From Lentzea xinjiangensis (GTDB lineage Bacteria > Actinomycetota > Actinomycetes > Mycobacteriales > Pseudonocardiaceae), in contig NZ_FOFR01000019.1 of the NCBI RefSeq assembly GCF_900110955.1, positions 93,903 through 157,902 on the forward strand: a stretch of DNA of 64,000 nucleotides, read 5' to 3'. Below the pieces are notes generated by a model. That model was not told the origin of the DNA. It made no database searches and saw nothing but the letters and a program-made list of their open reading frames with translations. This document shows positions 29,207 to 38,069 of the stretch, piece by piece (the stretch's first letter is position 1; each line of letters starts with the position of its first letter). The position numbers and the translations under genes were made by a program.

Positions 29207-31282
29207 TCACCGCCTGCCCATGCCGGACAGCGCGCTGGCCACGACCGCCATCCCGACCAGGCTGATCACCGCCGCCACACCGCCGACCGCCGGTTTCGAG
29301 AGCTGCTGGGAGTGGGCGACCGGGTGCGGAGGAGCCGGCTCGGCGGGCGCCGGCACCGGCGGGGGCGGCGGTGAGGGCTGCCGCGGGGGCGGTGGTGCTG
29401 TCACCGACGCGATCCGCACGACGGCGCTCTCGCTGATCGCCTGCCCGGCGCCCGCGCCGGACACCGTCAGCCGGGAGTTCACCGGTGCCGTGACCTGGCA
29501 CGTGTAGGTGATGCGCTCGCGCGGCCGCAGGAGGGGGAACGTCCGGCGGCACGCGGCGGGCTCGCCGCCGACCCGCACGTCCCTGATCTCGTGGTCCGAC
29601 GGGTTGCCGACCGTGATCGTGACGGTGACCAGCTCGCCGTCCGCCGCGGTGTCCTTCGACCAGACGGCGGTGATGGTCAGCCGCGGGTAGACGACCACGA
29701 CCCGCAGCGAGGCGCTCGCCTCGACCCTGCCGCCGATCCGGTCGGCGGCCGTGACGGTCGCGGTCAGCGCGCCGCTCTCGTCGCCCGCCGGCGCCGTGCA
29801 GTCCACGGTGGCGGCCGCGCCGGGGTCGAGCCGGCCCTGCATCGGGGCGCATCCGCCGGCCGCGCGGGCGCTGAGGTCGTGCAGCGAGGTGTCACCGGTG
29901 TTCGTGACGGTCGTCGTGAACTTCACGGTCTGCCCCGGCAGCGCGGTCACCGGTTCCGCCGCGGTGGCCGCGTGGAGAGCCGGGTGCAGCACGTCGACGG
30001 TGGTGGTCCTGCCCGCGGTGAGCGGGTCGCCCGCGAGACTGGTGCCGGTCGCCGTGGCGGTGGCCGGGTAGTCGTCGGCGGCGGCCGTCGACGTGCACGT
30101 GCGGCTCGCTTTCGCGTGCGGCGCGATCGTGCCGATGCTCTGACCGCACACCGACACGTCGGCGGCCGGCGCGGCACCGGCGTTGGTGACGGTCGCGGTC
30201 TGCTGGACGCTGTCCCCGGGGTGCGCCGCCGGTGCCTCCGGCTCGACGGCCAGCGTGAGCTCGGGCAGCGGGAACGACCAGGCGACGCTCTGCACCACGA
30301 ACGCGTCGTCGTCCCTCCTGAACTGCAGTTCCGCGCTCTTCGTACCGGGTTGGAGGACGCCCTCGGCGAGGGTGAGGGTGCGCGCGTCGACGCTCATGTT
30401 GTTCGGGAGCGGGGATCCTTGCGCGGACGAGACGAAGGCGTTGCCGCCCGCGACGGACGTGCCGTTGACCAGCAGCTGGTCGCCCTCGGTCGCCCAGTCG
30501 CCCTCGTACGCGGTGACGCTGAGCTTGACCGGTCCGCCCGCGGGGTGCGTGGGCGCGATCGGCGTGGTCACGGCCGGCCGCTTCGTGGGGAGGCGGACGT
30601 GGCCGCCGTGCACCGCGACGTGCCGCTTGGCGGGTGCCGCCGGGGTGGCGTTCGCGAACTTCCACACGACGGTCAGCGACCAGCCGCCGAAGCAGTCGAA
30701 CCCCTGGGGCGCCCAGACGTTGCCGACGGTGACGTCCGGGGTCGTGAGGAGGTGCGTGACGTCGGCTTCCGCGCTGTAGAAGGCGTTGTCGGTGGACGAG
30801 AGGCCGCCAGGGTCGTCGACGGCGAAGCGGCCGGGGGCGACGCGGGTGCCGTTGAAGGTGACCGGGTCCTGCGGCCTACCGGGGGCAGCGGTGGCGTCGT
30901 CGCAGGTCGCGCTGCCCGCCCAGCCCAGCTTGGCGTAGGCGACGGTGGCCCCGGCCGGGATGCCGACCCGGGCGCTGGAGGAGTTGAACGTCGCCGGGTC
31001 GGCGTCGACGTCGGTCCACGACATGCGGTGGACGTTGTTGCGCGCCGCGGGCCCACGGCCCTTGCGGTGCATCGCGTCCACACAGGACTGCGGCGGGTAC
31101 TTGGGGTGCGGCCCGGCCTGCTCGGCCGTCGGGCAGGTCAGGACGGAGTTGCCGACGACCGCGACGTCCCCGTACACCGCCTCGTCGAACTGCGTGTGCC
31201 ACACCTCGGCCGCCGCGACCGGCGGGCCCGGGGTGAACAGCGCGAGCAGCAGCACGACGGCGATGAGGGTCGGTCCACGCAT
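29207..31282 (-). CDS. Large exported DUF11/CARDB-like cell-surface protein with C-terminal anchor
   Basis: A 691-residue secreted protein. It has a signal peptide (MRGPTLIAVVLLLALFTPG, then AAA), a ~300-residue N-terminal domain with several Cys, then three or four immunoglobulin-like repeats of about 90-100 residues with the DUF11/CARDB pattern (VQQTATVTNAG, VKFTTTVTNTGD, VTVTITVGNPSD). A proline-rich linker (PPPPRQPSPPPPP) and a C-terminal hydrophobic helix followed by RR anchor it in the envelope. The ATG at 31282 was chosen for the GGAGG 8 bp upstream and the signal peptide. The role is structural or adhesive by inference. Confidence 0.82.
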   Translation of the reverse strand: MRGPTLIAVVLLLALFTPGPPVAAAEVWHTQFDEAVYGDVAVVGNSVLTCPTAEQAGPHPKYPPQSCVDAMHRKGRGPAARNNVHRMSWTDVDADPATFNSSSARVGIPAGATVAYAKLGWAGSATCDDATAAPGRPQDPVTFNGTRVAPGRFAVDDPGGLSSTDNAFYSAEADVTHLLTTPDVTVGNVWAPQGFDCFGGWSLTVVWKFANATPAAPAKRHVAVHGGHVRLPTKRPAVTTPIAPTHPAGGPVKLSVTAYEGDWATEGDQLLVNGTSVAGGNAFVSSAQGSPLPNNMSVDARTLTLAEGVLQPGTKSAELQFRRDDDAFVVQSVAWSFPLPELTLAVEPEAPAAHPGDSVQQTATVTNAGAAPAADVSVCGQSIGTIAPHAKASRTCTSTAAADDYPATATATGTSLAGDPLTAGRTTTVDVLHPALHAATAAEPVTALPGQTVKFTTTVTNTGDTSLHDLSARAAGGCAPMQGRLDPGAAATVDCTAPAGDESGALTATVTAADRIGGRVEASASLRVVVVYPRLTITAVWSKDTAADGELVTVTITVGNPSDHEIRDVRVGGEPAACRRTFPLLRPRERITYTCQVTAPVNSRLTVSGAGAGQAISESAVVRIASVTAPPPPRQPSPPPPPVPAPAEPAPPHPVAHSQQLSKPAVGGVAAVISLVGMAVVASALSGMGRR

Positions 31283-31534
31283 GCCACGCCTCCGAGTCGA
31301 GTCGGCCCAGGTTGGCATGCCTGGTGGTGGTTGTCACCGCAGGTGGAACCCCGCGCCCTCACCCTCCGTGCAAGGCCGCGGGGGTGCGGTTCTCCCGTTC
31401 GTGTCGAAGGCTGTCATCGCTGGGTCCGAAATGGACTTTCCGTGCGGCTCAGCGGACACCGATTGCTCTCGATGGGCGGGTGAGACCGCCGGGAAGCGTG
31501 GTGTTGGTGGAGAAACGGTGGCCGCTGTGGGGAG

Positions 31535-32323
31535 ATGGAGGTCATGTGGAACGTGTTGGTCATCGTTCTCGCGTCGGTGGCCCTGACCGCCGTCGCCTGT
31601 GTCCTGTTCGGACGCGCACGCGACCACGAGCAGGCCGACGACCGGGACGCCGACTCCCGCGGGTTCCTCGGCGCGGTGATCAGCGGCCTGTTCATCGTCG
31701 CGCTGGCGTTCTACGTGGTGATCGTCTGGGAGGAGAACGGCGCCGCGGCGGACAACGCCTCCCGCGAGGCCGCCGCCGTCGCGGACGCCTACTGGCAGAC
31801 GTCGGTGATGCCGCAACCACAGCGCGACCAGATCCGCGGCCTGCTCAAGGAGTACCCGAAGCTCGTCGCGGACCAGGAGTGGCCGCGGCTGCAGGCGGGG
31901 GAGTCGGACGAGCGCACGACGGAGGCGTTGAACTCGCTGCACGCCGAGGTGCTGGGCCTGCCGTCGACCCCGGACGAGGTGAAGACCGCGCGCGAACGCT
32001 CGTTGGAGCGGTTGCGCGAGATCACCGACCTGCGGCGGGACCGGCTCGACTCGGCCGGCGGACTGGACGAGACCGGCAAGCTGATGTTGATCGGCACCAT
32101 CGGCGGCGCCGTGGGAATGGTCTTGTTCCCGCTGTTGATCGGGTTCACGGCCCGTAAGCGGCACATCGTGCAGATCTGCATCACCGCCGCACTGCTGGCA
32201 CTTGTGTGCGTGCTGTGTGCCGGGGCGACGCAGCCGTTCGACGGGATGTTGCGGGTCGAGCCCGACGCGTTCACGAGCCTCACGGAGGAGTTGGCGGGAA
32301 TACCCGCCGAGGAGACCCGGTGA
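31535..32323 (+). CDS. DUF4239 (bestrophin-like) membrane protein
   Basis: A 262-residue protein with two N-terminal hydrophobic helices, a soluble middle of about 110 residues rich in charged helices, and two C-terminal helices. This is the layout of the DUF4239 family, which is distantly related to bestrophin channels. A second in-frame ATG at 31544 is also possible. The gene is monocistronic. The ~250 bp upstream, between it and the surface-protein gene, must hold both divergent promoters; I see no clear boxes there. Confidence 0.7.
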   Translation: MEVMWNVLVIVLASVALTAVACVLFGRARDHEQADDRDADSRGFLGAVISGLFIVALAFYVVIVWEENGAAADNASREAAAVADAYWQTSVMPQPQRDQIRGLLKEYPKLVADQEWPRLQAGESDERTTEALNSLHAEVLGLPSTPDEVKTARERSLERLREITDLRRDRLDSAGGLDETGKLMLIGTIGGAVGMVLFPLLIGFTARKRHIVQICITAALLALVCVLCAGATQPFDGMLRVEPDAFTSLTEELAGIPAEETR

Positions 32324-32415
32324 AGTCGTAGAAGGCTTCCACGCCTGCTACTTTCCGGTCATTTCGGCGCCGCGGAGTTGGAGGCGGTGGGAGGTGCGGC
32401 GCTAGTTTCCCCGGC

Positions 32416-33234
32416 ATGCCAAAAAGAGTGTCCACTGTGCTGGGACGCGAGTTCGGCGCCAGCCTGCGGGCGACGATCGCCCGGACCGGTCTGAAGGAGG
32501 CCGAGCCGGCACGCAGACTCGGCTGGGAACACGCGAAGGTCTCGGACCTCGTCAACGGCAAGGGCGGAACGTCCTTGGAGGAGTTCTCCTTCTTGCTGGG
32601 GTTGTGCGGCGCCAGGCCGGACGAGTTCCAGTACCTGAAGGGGCTCTTCCTGGAGTCGCGGGAGAAGGGCTGGCTCCAGCTGTACGAATCGGCCCTGCCG
32701 CCGCATGTCCGAACACTGATCCAGCACGAGCGGATCTCCAAAGAGATCGTGCATTGGAGTTCGCTGTACCTGCCGGGTCTGCTGCAGGTCGAACCGTACA
32801 CGCGCGCCCTCGTCGAAGATTCGCCCTTCGTCAAGCCGGAGGACGCCCCGAGCTGGATCGCGGCGCGGATGGAGCGGCGAACGATCGTGGCCGGGCACAG
32901 GAAGTTCGTGTTCTACCTCTACGAGCCGGTCCTGTACTCACCGGTCGGGGGTGCCGACGTGCTGGCCGAGCAGCTTCACGAACTTCTGCGGATGTCGGTG
33001 CGGCCGTACATCAGCCTGCGGGTCCTGCCCGCCGGGCGGGCGCTGACCGGTGACTTCACCTTGTTGAAGTTCGAGAAGTGGGAGCCCGTCGTCTACCAGG
33101 GCAGTCTGAACTCGGCCCTGTTCCTCGACGACAAGGCGTCCATCGCCATCTACCAGGAGGCGCTGAAGGTGATGGACCGGCTCGCGCTCGGTAGGGAAGA
33201 ATCGAGGGAGTTGATCACCAGGATCGTGTCCTGA
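32416..33234 (+). CDS. XRE-family regulator with DUF5753 domain
   Basis: A 272-residue protein with an N-terminal helix-turn-helix (LRATIARTGLKEAEPARRLGWEHAKVSDLVNGKG) and a DUF5753 domain with the hallmark LYLPGLLQVEPYTRALV and the segment EPVLYSPVGG. In actinomycetes such regulators are paired with a small DUF397 protein, which follows here 13 bp downstream. These pairs control development or antibiotic production in studied cases; the target here is unknown. Confidence 0.9.
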   Translation: MPKRVSTVLGREFGASLRATIARTGLKEAEPARRLGWEHAKVSDLVNGKGGTSLEEFSFLLGLCGARPDEFQYLKGLFLESREKGWLQLYESALPPHVRTLIQHERISKEIVHWSSLYLPGLLQVEPYTRALVEDSPFVKPEDAPSWIAARMERRTIVAGHRKFVFYLYEPVLYSPVGGADVLAEQLHELLRMSVRPYISLRVLPAGRALTGDFTLLKFEKWEPVVYQGSLNSALFLDDKASIAIYQEALKVMDRLALGREESRELITRIVS

Positions 33235-33247
33235 GGAGGGGCCTCGA

Positions 33248-33415
33248 ATGGCGGAGTGGCACAAGAGCAGCTACAGCGCGACTGATTCCGACTGCGTCGA
33301 GGTCGGCCACCGCATCGGCATCCGGGACTCGAAGGCGCCCGCCGCCCACGTGCCGGTCAGCCCGGCAGCGTGGACGGCGTTCCTGCGGTCGGTCAGAAAC
33401 CGCGGTCGGGCATGA
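33248..33415 (+). CDS. DUF397 small protein
   Basis: A 55-residue protein beginning MAEWHKSSYSATDSDCVEV, the standard DUF397 opening, with GIRDSKAP and WTAFLRSVR following. It is the usual partner of the XRE/DUF5753 regulator just upstream and probably binds it. The 3' end overlaps the convergent PspC-domain gene by 23 bp. Confidence 0.88.
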   Translation: MAEWHKSSYSATDSDCVEVGHRIGIRDSKAPAAHVPVSPAAWTAFLRSVRNRGRA

Positions 33416-33587
33416 TCACCCAGAGCACGAGGTAGACGACGAACTGCGGTCCCGGCAGAAGGCAGGACAGCAGGAAGAGAAGCCGGACGGTGCTCGGCTT
33501 CCATCCCCAGCGCTGGGCGAGCCCCGCGCAGACACCCGCGATCATCCGGTTGGTCCTGGGCCTGCTCAAAGCAACTGTCGTGGTCAT
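33393..33587 (-). CDS. PspC-domain membrane protein
   Basis: A 64-residue protein: a short basic N-terminus (LSRPRTNRMIAGVCAGLAQRWGW) and one long hydrophobic helix ending VVYLVLWVIMPDRGF. This is a stand-alone PspC domain, linked to envelope-stress sensing. The ATG at 33587 fits the family length; an upstream in-frame extension lacks homology. Confidence 0.88.
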   Translation of the reverse strand: MTTTVALSRPRTNRMIAGVCAGLAQRWGWKPSTVRLLFLLSCLLPGPQFVVYLVLWVIMPDRGF

Positions 33588-33670
33588 ACACCCACAATGC
33601 GCCCTGAGGGCCGTGTGTTGCATCCGGGACCAACCCTGGTTTGACCCGGATGAGCTACCGCACAGAACCC

Positions 33671-34276
33671 CTAGCCGACGCTCGCGGTGGAGAGCTGGTC
33701 GACGAACCGCAGGCAGGTGGTGCGCATGGTGTCCACCGTCATGGCCCGCGAGCCGGCCAGCACCTGCAGGGCCAGGCCGTCGAGCATGCTGATCATCATG
33801 TTCGCCAGCTCGACCGGGTCGCCGGACGGGTGGATGTCACCGGACTCCTGGCCGTCGCGGAAGATGCTCGCCACGATGTCGCGCCATTCGCCGTAGAAGC
33901 GCTCGTTCAGCTCCTGCAGCTCCGGGTTGCGGATGGCCTCGACCCACAGCTCCACCCAGACCTTCCAGGCCTCGACGGTCTCCGCGCCCTCCGGCAGGTA
34001 CGACTCGACGACCATGCGCAGGCGGGACAGGGGAGGCTCGTCGGACTCGAGGATCCAGCGGCGGCGGCTGACCGAGAGCTCGAAGCAGTGCTCGAACGCG
34101 GCGTCGGTCAGCTCGCGCTTGGTCTCGAAGTAGTAGTGGACCGTGCCGCCGGAGACGCCGGCGTCCTTGGCCACGTCCGAGACGCGGAGGTGGCGAAAGC
34201 CCTCGGCCGCGATCACCTTGCAGGTGGACGCGAGGATCTGCGCCTTGCGTTCGGCTTCCACGCTTGGACGGGGCAT
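33671..34276 (-). CDS. TetR/BetI-family transcriptional regulator
   Basis: A 201-residue regulator. The N-terminal helix-turn-helix is RKAQILASTCKVIAAEGFRHLRVSDVAKDAGVSGGTVHYYFETKREL, seen as the classic TetR pattern with HYYF, and the C-terminal domain resembles the BetI/TetR_C_6 type (GLALQVL near the end). AGGAGG precedes the ATG by 5 bp. Its ligand and targets are not evident. About 300 bp without a gene lie upstream and include two 12-bp direct repeats. Confidence 0.9.
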   Translation of the reverse strand: MPRPSVEAERKAQILASTCKVIAAEGFRHLRVSDVAKDAGVSGGTVHYYFETKRELTDAAFEHCFELSVSRRRWILESDEPPLSRLRMVVESYLPEGAETVEAWKVWVELWVEAIRNPELQELNERFYGEWRDIVASIFRDGQESGDIHPSGDPVELANMMISMLDGLALQVLAGSRAMTVDTMRTTCLRFVDQLSTASVG

Positions 34277-34431
34277 CCGTCACCTCCTGATTTATGCCGA
34301 ACCATACCGAAACGGGCGACCCACCTTGCGATAGTCGGTCAATTTCCGTCTCGATTGGTGGCGGTCGGTAACCGGTTGGGACGCCTCTGGCCTGGTCCGG
34401 TTCACCCAGTTCGGTGAGTGTCGAATCGGAA

Positions 34432-34460
34432 ATCCTGTCGAAATCGACATCCTGTCGAAA
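34432..34460. repeat. Pair of 12-bp direct repeats upstream of lnt
   Basis: ATCCTGTCGAAA occurs at 34432-34443 and again at 34449-34460, 17 bp apart start to start, in the gap between the TetR and lnt genes. The spacing of about one and a half helical turns could suit two protein contacts, but nothing ties it to a specific regulator. The rest of the 306-bp gap holds no gene that I can support. Confidence 0.55.
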
Positions 34461-34582
34461 CGTGACGAAATGCGGCGCGCATCGTCGGGTGCGGCATTCG
34501 GCGCAGTGTGCGCCGCCGCCCGGCACAAGATCGGCGCGGGCCGGTGCGCCGGAGGTGCCGCGGGGGCTCGTAGGCTGCTCGG

Positions 34583-36130
34583 GTGGCCGCACCCCCCATC
34601 GCGCCGGATTCGCCGGAACTGCCCGCTCGCAGGCGGCGGGTGAGCCGCCCGGTGCTGGTGCGCGCGGCCGTGGCCGTCGCCGGCGGCGCGCTGGTCTACC
34701 TGAGCTTCCCGCCGCGGCCGCTGTGGTTCCTCGCGCCGCTGGGGTTCGCCCTGCTGGCGCACGTCATCCACGGACGGCGCGCGCGGGCCGGGTTCGGGTA
34801 CGGGCTGGTGTTCGGTCTCGGGTTCATGGTGCCGTTGCTGCGCTGGACCGGGGAGTTCGTCGGGCTGATCGCGTGGCTGCCGCTGGCGCTGGCGTGCGCG
34901 CTGATGATCTCCGTCGGCACGGCCGCGATGGCCTTCGCGTCGCGGGTGCCGGGGTGGCCGCTGTGGGCGGCGGCGCTGTGGGTGGCGGACGAGGCGCTGC
35001 GCGGGGTCTTCCCGTTCGGCGGGTTCACCTGGGGCAAGATCGCGTTCGGCCAGCCGGAGGGCTGGTACCTGCCGCTCGCGTCGCTTGGCGGGGCGCCGCT
35101 CGTGTCGTTCGCGGTGGTGCTGACCGGGTTCGGGCTGTTCTGGGTGCTGAGGAACTGGAAGCTGGGTCTGCCGCTGGTCGTCGTGCCGCTGGCGGCCGGG
35201 CTGGTCGTGCCGGTGGGCGTGGACGCGTCCGCCGGGACCGTCACCGTCGCCGCGATCCAGGGCAACGTGCCGCGCGCCGGGCTCGACTTCAACGCCCAGC
35301 GGCGGGCCGTGCTCGACAACCACGCCCGCAGGACCGTGGAGCTCGCCGCGGACGTCGCCGCGGGCCGGGAGCAGCAGCCCGACATCGTGATCTGGCCGGA
35401 GAACTCCTCCGACATCGACCCGTTCCGCAACGCCGACGCCGCCGCGGTGATCGACGCGGCCGCGGCCGCGATCAAGGCGCCGATCGCGGTGGGTGCCGTC
35501 GTGGTCGACCGCGGCGACAACCTGCCGCGCAACACGGTGGTGCTGTGGGAGCCGGGCAAGGGGCCGACGGACACCTACACCAAGCGCAAGCTGCAGCCGT
35601 TCGGCGAGACGATGCCGATGCGGTCGTTCTTCCGGCTGTTCACCTCCGACGTGGACCGGGCGGGGGTGTTCCAGCCCGGCACGGACCCCGGCGGTTTCGT
35701 CATGGGACCCGCGAAGGTGGCGATTGACACGTGTTACGAAGTGGCGTTCGACTCAGTGGTCCGCGACACGGTGACGGCCGGTGCGACGATCATCGCGATC
35801 CCGACGAACAACGCGACGTTCGGGTACACGGAGATGACCTACCAGCAGCTTTCCATGTCCCGCGTGCGCGCGGTGGAGCACGGGCGGGCCGTCGTCGTCG
35901 CGGCCACCTCGGGGGTCAGCGCGATCGTCGAACCTGACGGTTCCGTCACACGCAGGACCGGTCTCTTCGAGCCGGGTGCCCTGGTCGCGACACTGCCGTT
36001 GCGGTCACAGACTACGCTGGCGACTTGGCTAGGAGCCTGGCCCGAGTGGGTGCTGACCGCTGCGGGCCTAGTGGCGTTGGTGCTGGGCTTCACCCGACGA
36101 CGGAAGGACTCGAATGGCGCAGCAGCCTGA
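34583..36130 (+). CDS. lnt: Apolipoprotein N-acyltransferase
   Basis: A 515-residue membrane enzyme that adds the third acyl chain to bacterial lipoproteins. The first ~210 residues form about 6-7 helices; then comes the nitrilase-like periplasmic domain with the catalytic Glu in VIWPENSS, Lys in YTKRKLQPFGE and Cys in IDTCYEVAF. A final helix ends the protein. The start is GTG. It overlaps ppm1 by 17 bp, matching the mycobacterial arrangement in which Lnt and polyprenol-mannose synthase are adjacent or fused. Confidence 0.92.
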   Translation: MAAPPIAPDSPELPARRRRVSRPVLVRAAVAVAGGALVYLSFPPRPLWFLAPLGFALLAHVIHGRRARAGFGYGLVFGLGFMVPLLRWTGEFVGLIAWLPLALACALMISVGTAAMAFASRVPGWPLWAAALWVADEALRGVFPFGGFTWGKIAFGQPEGWYLPLASLGGAPLVSFAVVLTGFGLFWVLRNWKLGLPLVVVPLAAGLVVPVGVDASAGTVTVAAIQGNVPRAGLDFNAQRRAVLDNHARRTVELAADVAAGREQQPDIVIWPENSSDIDPFRNADAAAVIDAAAAAIKAPIAVGAVVVDRGDNLPRNTVVLWEPGKGPTDTYTKRKLQPFGETMPMRSFFRLFTSDVDRAGVFQPGTDPGGFVMGPAKVAIDTCYEVAFDSVVRDTVTAGATIIAIPTNNATFGYTEMTYQQLSMSRVRAVEHGRAVVVAATSGVSAIVEPDGSVTRRTGLFEPGALVATLPLRSQTTLATWLGAWPEWVLTAAGLVALVLGFTRRRKDSNGAAA

Positions 36131-36881
36131 CCAGGAACTCGGGCAGGTGCTGGTGGTGATCCCGACCTACAACGAGCGGGACAACATCGGAAAGATCGTC
36201 AAGAGGCTGCACACGGCACTGCCCGACGTGCACGTGCTGGTGGTCGACGACGGCAGCCCCGATGGCACCGGGCAGCTCGCCGACGAGATGGCGGCCGCGG
36301 ACGACCGCGTCCACGTGCTGCACCGCACCGAGAAGGCCGGGCTGGGCGCCGCGTACGTCGCGGGGTTCCAGTGGGCGCTGGAGCGCGAGTACGGCGTCGT
36401 GTGCGAGATGGACGCGGACGGCTCGCACGCGCCGGAGCAGCTGCACCGCCTGCTCGACGCGCTGCCGCAGGCCGACCTGGTGCTGGGGTCGCGCTGGGTG
36501 CCCGGCGGCGAGGTCGTCAACTGGCCGACGCAGCGCAAGCTGCTGTCGCTGGGCGGCTCGCTGTACTCGCGGCTCGCGCTGGGCGCGAACGTCCGCGACA
36601 TGACGGGCGGCTACCGGGCGTTCCGCGCGGACACCCTGCGCAAGCTGAACCTGGCCTCCGTCGCGTCGGCCGGGTACTGCTTCCAGATCGACCTGCTCTG
36701 GCGCACGATCGAGCTCGGCTTCCGGGTGCGCGAAGTGCCGATCACGTTCCAGGAGCGCGAGTTCGGCGAGTCGAAGATGAGCGGCAACATCGTCCGCGAG
36801 GCGCTGATCCGCGTGACGAAGTGGGGCCTGCGCCGGCGTGGCACGCAGCTCAAGGAGCTGGTCACCGGCAAGAAGAGGTAG
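36114..36881 (+). CDS. ppm1: Polyprenol monophosphomannose synthase
   Basis: A 255-residue GT2 glycosyltransferase that moves mannose from GDP-mannose to polyprenyl phosphate on the inner face of the membrane, supplying lipoglycan and protein O-mannosylation. Motifs: VVIPTYNERDNI near 15, the DxD-type EMDADGSHAP near 98, and the DPM1-family segment TGGYRAFRADTL followed by YCFQIDLLWRT. It lacks a membrane anchor and probably relies on Lnt, with which it overlaps by 17 bp. A strong hairpin follows. Confidence 0.92.
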   Translation: MAQQPDQELGQVLVVIPTYNERDNIGKIVKRLHTALPDVHVLVVDDGSPDGTGQLADEMAAADDRVHVLHRTEKAGLGAAYVAGFQWALEREYGVVCEMDADGSHAPEQLHRLLDALPQADLVLGSRWVPGGEVVNWPTQRKLLSLGGSLYSRLALGANVRDMTGGYRAFRADTLRKLNLASVASAGYCFQIDLLWRTIELGFRVREVPITFQEREFGESKMSGNIVREALIRVTKWGLRRRGTQLKELVTGKKR

Positions 36882-36893
36882 CGAGCGCGCCAC

Positions 36894-36930
36894 AACGCCG
36901 GAACGGCCCGTGCTGGGCCGTTCCGGCGTT
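36894..36930 (+). terminator. Strong hairpin terminator after lnt-ppm1
   Basis: AACGCCGGAACGGCCC and GGGCCGTTCCGGCGTT form a perfect 16-bp stem around a 5-nt loop, 12 bp after the ppm1 stop. The downstream sequence is only mildly T-rich. Confidence 0.8.
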
Positions 36931-36967
36931 CGCCTATTACGATTCAAAATCGACGCGGCGGAGGTGA

Positions 36968-37762
36968 GTGGTGGAGTGGAGCGCGGGAGCGGTCGCGGGG
37001 ATGCTCGGCATCGCCCCCACGACCCTGCGCACGTGGGACCGCCGTTACGGCCTCGGTCCCAGCACGCGGCACGAGGGCAAGCACCGCCGCTACAACGAGG
37101 ACGACGTCGCGCGGCTCAAGCGCATGGTCGAGCTGACCGGCGCGGGCGTGGCCCCCGCCTCGGCTGCCGCGTCGCTGGTCGCGGAAGGCGATGACCTGGA
37201 CTTCGTGGCCGCCGCCGAACGGCTCGACGCGGCCGGGATGCGCCGGGTCGCGGCCGCCCTGATCGCCCGCCACGGCGTCGTGCACACCTGGGACGCGGTG
37301 CTGGCGCCGTTCCTGGTCGAGCTGGGTGAGCGGGTCGCGTCGACGGCCGCGGGTGTCGAGGTCGAGCACGTCGCGAGCGGCAGCATCGCCGATGCGATGC
37401 GCACGTCCGGGGTCTCCGGCGGAACGCCCGCGGTGCTGCTCGCGTGCGCACCCGACGAGCAGCACAGCCTGCCGTTGGACGTGCTCGCGGCGGCCCTGGC
37501 CGAGAAGGACTGCGTGGCGCGCAACCTCGGTGCCCGCGTGCCCGCCGACGCGTTGGTCAGCGCGGTACGGCTGCTGATGCCGCGGGTGGTGCTCGTGTGG
37601 GCGCACGACCGGACGTACGCCGATCAGGTGCCGCTCGCCGATCTCGCCGATGTCCCCGTGCTGGTCGCGGGGCCGGGATGGCAGGAAGTGCCACTACCGG
37701 GCGGCGTCCGAGCGGTGGACACGCTGGAGACCGCTGTTGAAACGATTCTGAGTCGAATCTAG
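36968..37762 (+). CDS. MerR-family regulator with B12-binding-like domain (CarH/LitR type)
   Basis: A 264-residue protein: N-terminal MerR helix-turn-helix (AGMLGIAPTTLRTWDRRYGL), then a helical cap and a cobalamin-binding-like Rossmann domain. In CarH the cap motif is W-x9-EH; here the aligned residues read V-ASTAAGVEV-EH, so the gatekeeper Trp is Val. The lower-ligand region reads DEQHSLP, keeping His but losing the usual Gly. It may bind a different cobalamin or none. GGAGG precedes two tandem GTG codons (36968 and 36971); the second has better spacing. A CGATT, CAA, AATCG repeat lies just upstream (36940-36952). It reads into the small-protein/TspO genes. Confidence 0.85.
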   Translation: MVEWSAGAVAGMLGIAPTTLRTWDRRYGLGPSTRHEGKHRRYNEDDVARLKRMVELTGAGVAPASAAASLVAEGDDLDFVAAAERLDAAGMRRVAAALIARHGVVHTWDAVLAPFLVELGERVASTAAGVEVEHVASGSIADAMRTSGVSGGTPAVLLACAPDEQHSLPLDVLAAALAEKDCVARNLGARVPADALVSAVRLLMPRVVLVWAHDRTYADQVPLADLADVPVLVAGPGWQEVPLPGGVRAVDTLETAVETILSRI

Positions 37763-37765
37763 ACT
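37737..37765 (+). promoter_or_regulatory. Promoter with MerR-type operator in its spacer
   Basis: TTGAAA (37737-37742), a 17-bp spacer and TAGACT (37760-37765) form a good promoter inside the 3' end of the MerR gene. The spacer contains the inverted repeat GATTC (37744-37748) and GAATC (37755-37759), the position where MerR-family proteins bind. The -10 box ends 7 bp before the next ATG, so the transcript is probably leaderless. The ACGATTC sequence is shared with the region upstream of the MerR gene. Confidence 0.6.
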
Positions 37766-37772
37766 GACCGGC

Positions 37773-38069
37773 ATGGGCCTCGCCGACCGCATGATCCGCC
37801 TCCTGTGGGCGGTGGGTGGCGAGGACGTGGCCGAGCGGGTCCTGCGCTCGCACTGGCGGGTGCTGCCGTCGGACGACCTCGCCGGGCGGGCGTTGCGGGG
37901 ACGGCTGGTCGGGGAGCTCGCGCGCGAGCTGCCCGGCCGGCTCACCGCGATCCGCGAGGCCGTGCTCGTCGACGAGCTGTCCCTGCTCGACGCCACCGAG
38001 CGAGCCGCGCCGAGCCGTGCGACGGTGCTCGCCATAGTCCGCGCTCTGCCGGTGGGGAGTCCTTCATGA
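37773..38069 (+). CDS. Small protein of unknown function upstream of tspO
   Basis: A 98-residue acidic/basic mixed protein (MGLADRMIRLLWAVGGEDVAERVL onwards) with no family that I recognise. It is predicted helical, and there is no signal peptide or membrane segment. Coding is supported by the ATG next to a strong promoter, by third-position GC bias and by the ATGA overlap with tspO. It probably acts with TspO or the B12-type MerR regulator. Confidence 0.6.
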   Translation: MGLADRMIRLLWAVGGEDVAERVLRSHWRVLPSDDLAGRALRGRLVGELARELPGRLTAIREAVLVDELSLLDATERAAPSRATVLAIVRALPVGSPS